Made by a program: the position numbers and the translations under genes. A stretch of DNA of 64,000 nt from Rotaria sp. Silwood1 (Eukaryota; Rotifera; Eurotatoria; Philodinida; Philodinidae): the NCBI GenBank assembly GCA_905250075.1, contig CAJNOP010000025.1:1550318-1614317 (forward strand), given 5' to 3'. Position 1 is the stretch's first letter. Each line of letters opens with the position of its first letter. Shown here one piece after another: positions 12,705 through 22,405 of the stretch. The notes under the pieces were generated by a model. The model did no database searches. It worked only from the letters and a program-made list of their open reading frames with translations, and was not told the DNA's origin.

Positions 12705-13481
12705 CTCAGGTTCGTGTGGTTTGATAAAAAAGAAGTTAGGGAATTTTTGTCTATAATATAATAGTTGAGAAAGTATATTATTTTCAAAATGAATTAAGAT
12801 TATCTTCAAAACTCATAATTTATTCAAGAAGAAAAGTGACTAGAATTTTTCATTGACTTTGTAAAAAACAAAAATAGAAACATGTCAACTGTTGGTAGTG
12901 CTAAAACTCAACTTATTTGTTTCTTCTTATTTTACAGCTATTCAAATTATCCACAATCATTTAACTCTGAAATGGACTAATTATAGTCGAATAATTATAA
13001 AGATAGTTTCAAAAGTGTAATTCTTGGTGTATTCGAAAAAAAAAAATAATAATATTTCATTCATAAATTACCATTTATTCAAGTTAGTCGAAATCATCAT
13101 TTCTATTCAAAAACTTTCAATCAAACTAAGAAAGATCATAAGAAAATATTTGATACGAATTCATTTAGTAAAATATGAAAAATTGTTTAAATATGATTAC
13201 ATTAAAATATAGAAGAAGAAGAAGAAAAAAAGAGATCGTTGCTTATTAATAAAATTAGAAGTCTAATAATGTGTTCATTTCAAAATAAAAAATCTTTAGA
13301 ATTCAATATACTGTTATCATAAAATCTATTCGATAGATGGCTCGAGTTATCGAAAACACATATATACATAAGAAACTTAATAGATTAAGATAGTTAACCA
13401 ATGAATAACTAACTTGAATATCATCATCATAAATACAAAAATATCTCTCTCATCAATTGAAATTTTACTCACATAACAAAA
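12705..13481. other. AT-rich intergenic region upstream of SEH1
   Basis: Only low-complexity AT-rich sequence and spurious short frames are visible. The SEH1 promoter should lie at the right end, but I see no specific motif that I can name. Confidence 0.45.
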
Positions 13482-16085
13482 ATGATGGGCAATGATGAAT
13501 TAAAAGTTTTGGATAATTTTCACAAAGATTTTATTCATGATACTGCATTCAACTTTTATGGTACACGAATGGCTACTTGTTCAAGTGATGGATATGTTCG
13601 AGTTAGTATCTTTTTTTTTTCTTCAATATTCAACATAAATAATCTCTTTTTTATTTATCAATTAAATTAGATATATGATCTACATGATGATACATGGCGA
13701 CCATCCGGTTCCTTTTCGGTAAAACATGTACAAAAGAAATTTATTTGTTATTCATTTTTTAGTATTTTTTTTTTCTGTAGCTTCCTTTACAAACAGGTCC
13801 TATGATACGGTAAATAAATAACATTTTCAAATATGTAGATTTTATTTTGAATAAATAGAGTAACATGGGCTCATCCCGAATTTGGTGGTATTCTTGCAAC
13901 AGTAGCTTATGATCGTTTTGTTAATGTTTGGTATGAAGTAAGTTTCTTTATCTATCAATTTTTACTTTACAATCTTCTCTAGTATAGACTCCAACAGGAC
14001 CTAATGATCCATCAGAATATGCTACAAAATGGGTAAATAGAGGTAATGAACACTTTTTTTTTATAAAAAAACAACAAAAAAAAAAATTTTTGATACAATA
14101 TTTTTATATCAGATCAATTTCTCGATTCATTTCTGTTTGGCTCTTCTGAACAACGATCATCAAGTGCGGATACTGGTTCACATTCATCGGCTTATAATAC
14201 AGTAGCTATACAATTTGCTCCAAAACATCTTGGTCTTATACTTGTATGTTTTAAATATTGTTCATTTGATGAATTATACATTGTTTGTTTGTATTTTTTT
14301 TCAGGCAACAGTTTTTTTTGATGGTCGAGTACGTATTTATGATTTTCAAGGTCCAAATGTGGTTAATAAAGAAGAAATACAAACAAAAATGTCTAATTTA
14401 AGTTGTATTTCATGGAGTACAGCTAGGTATAGAAATTTATTGTTTTTGGTTTTTTTCTTCCTAAAATGAAAATATTTATTGAATTTCATTTAGACATCAT
14501 TTAGCTCCATTAATTGCTGTTGGAAGTGATGATTGTAATACAGGTACTGGTGCTAAATTACAATTATGGGAGTATGCACCTGATAGGTAAGGTAAAGTTT
14601 TTGCTTTGGTTTGAAGTATTTTACGTTTCTTTCTTTTTTTAAGAAAAGCAGTAAAAGTTGATTTAACTACTGTGAACATGTTATTACAAAATGCAATTAA
14701 AGATATTCAATTTGCACCAAATTTTGGTCAATCTTATCATTTACTTGCTGTTGCTTCAAATGATATTGATTTATTTACTATAAAACCAGCAAAGTAAATA
14801 ATGTTTGCGTTCAAAGTTTCATCACTTTTCATTTGTTTTGAGTCATGTATTTAAACAATACAACATTAATTTAATACTATTACATGTCTGAATAGTAGAG
14901 ATGAGAGAGTTTTATGCAAAATGTAGGACATTATTACTCAGTCATCTTGTTTTGTAGGACTTTCTATGAAGAATTCTGTTGAATGAGATAATCTATTTCG
15001 AATTGAGAAACTAAATACATTATGTTATAGAGCGAGTCGAGACGTGTTGAATAATATATAGTAAATCTTATTTTCATAAAAATTTCAAAGAACAAAAGTC
15101 AATTTACTGATACACGACTATATACTCTTATTATAATCAATTACTAATTATTGTAATCATTATTATTAATTGAAAATTTTTGTAAAAGAAATTTATTTAT
15201 TACGTATAGTTTTGGAAAGCTTTTTACAAGCTACAAGCTTATATAATTAATATATTTGGACGTTGGACTGTGAATCTTTTTTTTTCAACCATACTCATGA
15301 TATATATCGTTTCTCACGTCTTTATAGATCATTTAATCCAACAGGGTCTTTTATAATAATAATATTATTATTTTGTCTATTTTTTGTAGCACTAAAGTGT
15401 GCCTGTTTTTATTGTATTTCATATTCAAGACTTCATCATATGAAACAGTTGTATGTATACAGTACTCTATCTCTGTTATATGGGCATAAAATCGAATTAA
15501 ATTAATGTTGAGCAGTTTAAATACATAACTCAAAATAAAGAAGTGGTGCGAGACTGTTGACATTCGGCTATATGTTTTTGTTTTTGTTTTGTATTTTATG
15601 TTCTATCTAAATATGATTCTTTTTATGTAGAGGAGAATTGAATAATAGTAGTGAAAATAAAGCACAAACATATGATGTTACAAGAATTATTACATTAGAT
15701 GATCATGGTTCAACGGTAACAAATAGATTTTTCTTTTTTAATCATGTATATTAAGCATAAAATTTTGTTTTAAATATAGGTATGGAAAGTTTGTTGGAAT
15801 GTATTTGGTTCAGTACTATATAGTTGTGGTGATGATGCAAGAATTCGAATGTGGAAAGGTTCGATAATAAATAAAAGAAAAATCTTATTATATTTAATAT
15901 TTTAGGTACCATTAATGGTCCATGGAAATGTGAGACTAATATAAGTCTTCAAGCAGAAGCTCTTGAAAAAGCAAAAGCCAATGCAAGTCAGTCAACAGAA
16001 CCGGTAAATTTAGAAAAAAAAAAAAAAAAAAGAAGAAATTAATACATATGAAATTTTTTTTTTTTTACTTTAGGTATCAACATGA
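13482..16085 (+). CDS. SEH1: SEH1-like nucleoporin (WD40 beta-propeller)
   Basis: SEH1 is a WD40 protein of the nuclear pore Y-complex (NUP107-160) and of the GATOR2 complex. Thirteen exons join in frame to 366 residues, close to human SEH1L (360): 13482-13601, 13671-13718, 13781-13809, 13859-13937, 13988-14042, 14113-14243, 14305-14426, 14494-14586, 14644-14793, 15631-15715, 15780-15858, 15906-16003, 16074-16085. Diagnostic matches to the family are RMATCSSDG near the N-terminus, [47 protein letters not shown], and the last blade [13 protein letters not shown]. The start ATG lies 20 residues before the conserved IHD..F. Introns are mostly 50-70 bp. Intron 9 (14794-15630, 837 bp) is the exception and shows only AT-rich sequence. 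The gene is convergent with the TBATA-like gene, with 381 bp between stop codons. An AATAAA lies shortly after the stop. Confidence 0.93.
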
Positions 16086-16466
16086 GAAATAATTCTAATC
16101 GATTGGTGTCAGATTAGTATTATATTAAAATATTTTTCTTTTGTATATGCAATTCGTTCTATTTGATTAAATAAAAAAAATTACAGGATTGAATACTTAT
16201 AAATAAAATCAGGTATTTTTTTTTATTTTATGCACTTCATTTGAAGCCTTGTTTTTTTTTAAAAAAAAATATGTTCTGAATAGTTATAGAACGTGATCAT
16301 CATAACGAAGTATTTCTTCATACATTCTAAGAGAATGATAGAAACATGTTCGTTATTATAAATCATATCATGTGATAATTTTAAAAAAAAAAATGAAACT
16401 ACAGAAAGTAACGACATTTAAAGAGTTCCGTGTATTTTATCATATTATATATTAACAATGTCTATT

Positions 16467-18410
16467 TCAAATAAGTGGATTTTTACCATGTAAATTTGCT
16501 GAAATAGGTTTATTATCATTATCTGTAGATACATTTTTGCTGGTAGTTATACGATGACTACGACGTGATGAACGATCACTAGTATTTGGTGACATTGGTG
16601 TTAAGAATCGTGAATAAGGACGCCATGTTTCTGTTACATATGGTGTAGAACTTTTCTGTGGAGTTGGATTTGATCGACTAAAGATGGAAGCCGTTGATGA
16701 TCGATCAGTTGCAGTTGATGCTCTTTCATTTGCAGTTTGTACTCGATCAATTAAAGTTGATGTTGATAATCGTTTAGCTGGTGTAAGAATTCGAACTGGT
16801 GATGTTGCTCGTTCACATGTATCATTATTATCAATAATTAATTTTGATTGTTGTTGATGTTGCCAAAATTTGTATGGCCAATAAAGACTGAAAAAATTAT
16901 TGATACAAAAAAAAAAAAATATTTTTAAATTTTACTTATATAAATTTGATGTCGTTGGAGATTGATCACAAGTTGATTTATCAGATACGATTAAGTTTTC
17001 ATGGTTTTGCATATCTTGCATAGTTCTACTGATTAATTCCATTGCTAAACGTTTTTCTATACAAATTTAAAAAAAAAATACATACATGTAGGAGAAAGAA
17101 ATCTATAAAATCTTTTACAAACCAGTCACATTGGCATTAACAAGCCAATCTTGTGCTTCATTGATATTATCAACATGTAATATATGACAAAGAATTGGAA
17201 GCAACTTTAAAATTAAATTTTAAAATTGAAGAAAAAAAAATATTATATTGAAATTACCCATATACCGGAATCTTGATTTTCGTTGTTAGTTGATGATTCT
17301 TGTTCGTTAGCGCTAATCGATATTTTAGATTTTGTTACAGGTGAAAATTGATGGCGTGTATTTGGACGTCGATTCAATAATTTTTTATAATTATTTTGTT
17401 CGTTATCTTCGTCCAAATGATAAATTGGTACAGAACTAGTACCTCTTCTTGAACGATATTGTGTTGAATGAGATGATCGAGATTGGTGTGACTCATTAAG
17501 ATGTGATAATGATGATTGAACTTGTTGAGCTAATCCTATCAATTCCTGGCGCCAATCATGTGTTATATTATCTATACAGAGTTTTTTATGAATACCTAAA
17601 TTCTTATATTTATAATAATAACAAATGACTGTTAACTGTACTATGAAATTTTGATTTATTAAATATCCTGATAACCTTGTAAATAAAATTTGTCAACATG
17701 ATTTATTTGAAATTATCCATGAATAAATGTGAAATAGTTTATTAGCTAAGAATATTTCTGTGATACTATTAAGAAATATACAATTTATTTCGTCTAGTAA
17801 GTGAAATATATTATATTAAATCGATAAAAACAAGAAATAAGTTCTTTTTTTCTTCATGAATAAAATAAATTTTTGATGAAAATTGAAATCTATGAAAACA
17901 TCTAGCATGAACATAAGATAATCTTATGTTAAAATCAATAAGATTCAAGTTTGAATAAGGCTTTACTTTCTTTTTATTTTTAATACATCAAACATATGAC
18001 CTTGCAACTTTATTTTAACTAAAGTTATAAATAACTGATGGAATTTTTTTTTTCATTCGTTTCAATTCATTATTAAGTAACGTGCACATATTGTCTCAAC
18101 TTACATAGACCAAACCGATTTGTCTTTCTTAATGGATTCTCATATGCTGATGGACTAACATAAGCTGAATCTTCAACATAAGGAATGTATCCATCTTTAA
18201 TATCTATTGAAAATATAAAGAATAAATTAGAAATGAGAAATGTTTATTGAATACTATGAATATATTTCAAACGTTGTGGACAAGCAATATGACGAGCAGG
18301 ACGTATTTGTCGCCCATCATTGCATAGTGTTTCATTTGAAAAAGTAGAGCCATAAACTAAATAAGCCAATATATGAAATCACTTCTATTTTTCATATACT
18401 CACAAGACAT
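16467..18410 (-). CDS. TBATA: TBATA/SPATIAL-domain protein
   Basis: Seven minus-strand exons join in frame to 381 residues: 18410-18404, 18356-18255, 18203-18105, 17571-17258, 17204-17123, 17056-16936, 16887-16467. Three blocks align with vertebrate TBATA (human 351 residues). An N-terminal block contains CPQRLKYIHNIKDGY, against HPQHVTHIQDLTG. A helix contains DWRQELIGLAQQV, against EAWKKELKELASRV. The third block contains LLPILCHILHVDNINEAQDWL, which fits TBATA ELLCRILETDLLSAIQFWL; KRLAMELI follows it. Alignment across the exon 2/3 junction decides between two possible donors in favour of the GTATTC site. The C-terminal 140 residues are Ser/Thr-rich and low in conservation. In vertebrates TBATA is linked to thymus epithelium, brain and spermatid differentiation; the role in an invertebrate is unknown. 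Its 7-nt first exon lies 435 bp from the divergent EF-hand gene. Confidence 0.72.
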
Positions 18411-18845
18411 TGTTAAAATGAATAAAACGTGTGATCTCTATTTAAAAATCAAAGTAAAACAGACACAACAGTGATTCGAATAGAAAAATAATATATAATT
18501 CTGTCAGACTGAATGGATTCTTTTTTTTACTCTTCTTATTATGAAAAGAAATAATTGATTTCTTCTTTCTTGCCAACCAACAAAACAACAAAAATATAAC
18601 ATTATTTTGTATATTCTAACTACCAAATAATCAATAAAGTCAAGTCAAACAAAACAAAAATAAATAAACCTACTAATGTTCATGTCAACTCGACAAAATA
18701 TTATAAAATCCACATGAATGATAAAGAATTCAACCGCTTTGTTTTTTTCTTCTGATACTATCAACTCAATTTTATTCTCAGCATGATATTAAAATCTTCA
18801 TATAACGAAAAAAGAAAAAAGAAATATGATTGATTGTATTCTAAG
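18411..18845. promoter_or_regulatory. Divergent promoter between TBATA-like and EF-hand genes
   Basis: These 435 bp separate the minus-strand TBATA-like start and the plus-strand EF-hand start. Nearly the same sequence is repeated at 37573-38003. That conservation covers noncoding DNA, so it reflects recent duplication rather than proven function. Shared control of the two genes is inference from the head-to-head arrangement. Confidence 0.5.
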
Positions 18846-19349
18846 ATGACTGACAACAAGAATAGTAAACGACGTATTTTTATACGAGAACATGTATATA
18901 AACGAGATAATTATTTAGATGAAGTTGAATATGAATTTATTGATGACTTTGAATCTAATTCATCTATTGAACAAAATTATAGTTTATGGTTAAGACGAGA
19001 TCATTATATGAAAACAATTTTACGACGATATGGTTATAGTGAAAATAAAATGCCAACATTTGAAGAATATATTGATACAATACGATCATTGATTGTTGGA
19101 CATTGTTGTTCTGAATATGATCTTCGTCGAGCATTTCATATATTTGATCTTGATCAAAATGGTATTGTTGAATTACATGAATTTTATCAATTCATAAGTA
19201 TTATTGGAAGATCAACAACAGAAGATAAAATATCAAATTTTATTGAACGTATTAATATATCCGATGATAGAAATTTGAATTATGAACAATTTAAACAATT
19301 TGTTAGACTTGGACATGGAAGAGAAATGCTTGTTAATGTTAGTTTGTAA
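18846..19349 (+). CDS. Small EF-hand protein, copy A
   Basis: This is a single-exon gene of 167 residues. One canonical calcium loop, DLDQNGIVELHE (residues 101-112), sits in a calmodulin-like C-terminal half. The following loop (around ISDDRNLNYEQF) has lost the spacing expected of a functional site. The N-terminal half is charged, with a possible degenerate EF-hand around KMPTFEEY. The start is the ATG at 18846, because the longer open frame begins with TTG. The copy at 38004-38507 differs at only two residues (Y29F and V108I). It may belong to the calcineurin B/calmodulin-like superfamily, but I cannot name a subfamily. It is divergent from the TBATA-like gene. Confidence 0.8.
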   Translation: MTDNKNSKRRIFIREHVYKRDNYLDEVEYEFIDDFESNSSIEQNYSLWLRRDHYMKTILRRYGYSENKMPTFEEYIDTIRSLIVGHCCSEYDLRRAFHIFDLDQNGIVELHEFYQFISIIGRSTTEDKISNFIERINISDDRNLNYEQFKQFVRLGHGREMLVNVSL

Positions 19350-19516
19350 CAATAATAAATAGAACATTCATCTAGTTTTGAATATATGAAGGACACATAT
19401 GTATTTCATTAGAATATTCATTGTTTTTTATTTATTATGTAACATGAAGTTGACATTCTTGCATAAAATAATTGTTTTATTTGAACATCTTATTGGCTAA
19501 TAAATCGTACACTTAA

Positions 19517-21014
19517 TCTTGTTATAGAAATCTTGAGCTATCAAAAGAGATCAAAAATAGATCTTTGGTTTTGTCGAAACATGGAATATATTTATCTTCT
19601 TTTTGAACTGATAACTTTGAGTTCACTAAATATTTCTTTCCTAATAAATAAATAATGCGTCAACAGCAAGCAACAAAAATAAGGACAAAACTTCTATTAT
19701 TCAATCTATAGGAAGTTGATTTGACAATATTTTTCATTTTTTCTAAGAAAACAATGAGTTCTAGTCTATCAGTTGATCATTATGTTTATATATATATCTT
19801 TTCGACTGCATAAAAATTTATATGTAGCATCAAGATGGAGGCTGAAAAGAGCTAAGTTTGGAATGGATCAGTTCCTCAGTATCGAGAGTTCTGAATAATA
19901 TCTCATCAGAAATACTTTAAACATTTCAGGTAGATAAATCTTGTCTAGTAGAGAAAAAAGTTCTCATTGACTTGGAATTTGAAAATACCTTATGTTAGGA
20001 AATACTTGGATAGCAAAGATTCAAAACGATCCCGCTGTCTCAGCCACAATATGTCCAACAGAGCTCGAATTTTTTTTAGATGAGTACTTGTAAAAATGTT
20101 TCAGTTCGATCAAATGTATCATGTGATAGAAACGGACGTGATTCTTCTCTTTTCTCATGTAAAAATTGATTTCGAACCAAGCGAAAAATGAATTTTTCTA
20201 TATGTATCGGAACATTTTTCTCGAGCTATTGCTATTGAACACAAGTCATGTTCAGCAATATTAAAGATTCATGACTATGCGTATTCACAGTATCTTCGAA
20301 AAAAAAAATAATAATTATCATTACAAGAATTCTGCATACGAAGAATAATTGCAGTACAAAGTTTTTTTACTAGAGATTTCAAGAATTCAACTTCTTAAAA
20401 GTATTAACTAACTATAAAGAACTTTCATTTAAATGACATTTGACAGAGGACACTTAGAAGTTATATTCACAATGAAAAACCAAAAATCGAAAAAACAACC
20501 GAAAAGGAGGAACCTCCTCAAGAAGTTCTACAAAACTTGTCTTCATAAAAAGCAGTGACACCAAATCGGCAGTATTAGGATGGGAAGAGAATTGATAACT
20601 CACGTATTGATATATATTTTTTCAGGATTTTCTGGAAAACTCAACTAAGTACCAGCGTAGGTGATATATGCAATACAGACATATAGACTGTGCGTGGTCA
20701 CTTGTGTCGGTATTGTTGCGTTTGTCTGTGCAATATTTTCTCCGCTGGTACTTAATTGATTTTTCGAGGATATTCGTAGATATACGAAAAAAGAAGACTG
20801 ATTAGAAGATTTTTGCTAAAGTTGATTGAATTTCAATATACTAATGTTCATTTATCAACACATCATACATGTTTAGTTCTATCATAATATGTTTCAATCA
20901 TATTCAACTGACATCTATAGTGATGCAATTTAATTTGTTTTGAATAATATTAAAAAGCATTGATGATTCGAAAGACACATCTGATACACATTAACGGCAA
21001 GAGAATTTTTGATA
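19517..21014. other. Gene-free interval with a short inverted repeat
   Basis: No gene is seen. A short inverted repeat lies at about 20624-20660 and 20742-20776. Both arms carry the core AAGTACCAGCG (as its reverse complement in the right arm) and enclose about 80 bp. It resembles a MITE remnant of roughly 155 bp without a clear target duplication. Confidence 0.5.
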
Positions 21015-21623
21015 ATGTGGACGTTACTAACAGGTCTTTATCAATATTTAACTCAAAAAGATGATTATTATATTTTAATTGTTGGTCTTGATAATGCCGG
21101 TAAGACAACATATTTGGAACAAACAAAAACAAAATATTGTCCTAATTATAAAATGATGAATCCATCAAAAATAACAACAACTGTTGGTTGTAATGTTGGT
21201 ACAATTGATATAGGAAATATTCGTCTTAATTTTTGGGATTTAGGTGGACAAGAAGAATTACAATCATTATGGGATAAATATTATGCTGATTGTCATGGTA
21301 TTATTTATATAATTGATAGTGCTGATCGACAACGTTTAGAAGAATCATGGTTAACATTTGATAAAATGATTCAATCAGAACAATTAACAAATGTACCATT
21401 ATTAGTTTCATGTAATAAACAAGATATTGAAGAATGTATGACTGTACCAGAAATAAAACGTATATTTAATCGTTCAACATCGAAAATTGGTGTTCGAGAT
21501 TGTATGGTTTTAGCTTGTTCAGCTTTATCAGGTGATGGAATAAATGAATCCATCAATTGGATGAAAGATTGTATTATAAGAAATTCAACGATACGACCAT
21601 CAAAACGTCAAGACATTGCATAA
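21015..21623 (+). CDS. ARFRP1: ARFRP1, Arf-related GTPase of the trans-Golgi
   Basis: This is a single exon of 202 residues, the usual size of the family. ARFRP1 works at the trans-Golgi network, where it recruits ARL1 and golgins and acts in cargo sorting. Visible motifs are the P-loop GLDNAGKTT (residues 24-32), the switch I region SKITTTVG, the switch II region FWDLGGQEELQSLWDKYY and the guanine-specificity motif CNKQD. The C-terminal end RQDIA resembles the family's end. The protein begins MWTLLTGLYQY and has no Gly at position 2, as in ARFRP1 and unlike myristoylated Arfs. The start is the ATG at 21015; the TTG six bases earlier in the open frame is not a likely start. The gene has no introns although its neighbours are intron-rich. 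Any copy in the second block would lie in the gap at 38677-38686. Confidence 0.95.
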   Translation: MWTLLTGLYQYLTQKDDYYILIVGLDNAGKTTYLEQTKTKYCPNYKMMNPSKITTTVGCNVGTIDIGNIRLNFWDLGGQEELQSLWDKYYADCHGIIYIIDSADRQRLEESWLTFDKMIQSEQLTNVPLLVSCNKQDIEECMTVPEIKRIFNRSTSKIGVRDCMVLACSALSGDGINESINWMKDCIIRNSTIRPSKRQDIA

Positions 21624-22405
21624 GAAAAAACCCTATATATTTTGTTGTTGTTGTTATTATTATTATTTTATTAATATATTTAATGAATCTCTAATTTTAA
21701 CGATTTCAAAAATATTTGCAAACATAAAAGTAATTTATCAAAAAAAAAAAAAGTTCCTTATGCTATTCTTCATACATGAATTACTCAAATAAATTTATTA
21801 TTTTGTTATCAAATAGTTTTCAAAAACAGCTAGAACTTGTACAAGACTTGATTTGAATTTTTTTCTCCTTTTTGCATATTCGCTTAAGAAATGTGCTTTA
21901 GCAAATTGTTGTCTTATTTAAAATGCTACAAATAAATAATAGAATTAAAACACACATAAACATTGTTCATCTACATATTGTCCTATAAGTTAACTTCAAT
22001 ATATTTGGTAAGAATAAACAAAAGTAATAGAAGAAAAACGTTCAGATAACAGAACGAAGAAATAATTGCACATGATTGAAGATAAATATGAAATAATGTG
22101 ATGACATTCATAAAGGTATATATTATAACTACGCTACCTGCACAATACGAACATAACACATGTGATAGTAGAAGAACAGTATACATCAACTATACCTTTT
22201 GTATAAGCGTTTTTAATGATCCATGACGTCTGAATAAATGGTCTACGGTATTTCTATGTCTTAGCACATGTCTTGCTGAGTTGTTTTTTTTTCGTCTTGT
22301 ATTTACTTGAATTCGATCAGTTGTTTTCTTTTAGATATCGATTTCATGTTGTATTTTAATAAAAATGCTTGTGGCAAATAATGTCAACAAATAAAATCAT
22401 AAAAC
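21624..22405. other. Intergenic region, ARFRP1 to GALNT-A
   Basis: AT-rich with no gene. An ATT-rich tract at about 21640-21680 follows ARFRP1. The GALNT-A promoter is expected at the right end, but no specific motif is named. Confidence 0.45.

Larger units (their letters stand above)
18395..19516. repeat. Recent duplication, copy A (with 37557-38676)
   Basis: The segment from the TBATA-like exon 1 donor through the EF-hand gene and its 3' flank is nearly identical to 37557-38676; only scattered single-base and homopolymer differences are seen. On the right, identity runs up to the N run in the other copy, so the true right end of the duplication is not visible there. Confidence 0.9.

Noticed and set aside
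15263-15563. Frames on both strands in SEH1 intron 9
   Set aside because: They lie inside a well-supported intron and have hydrophobic AT-driven composition without conservation.
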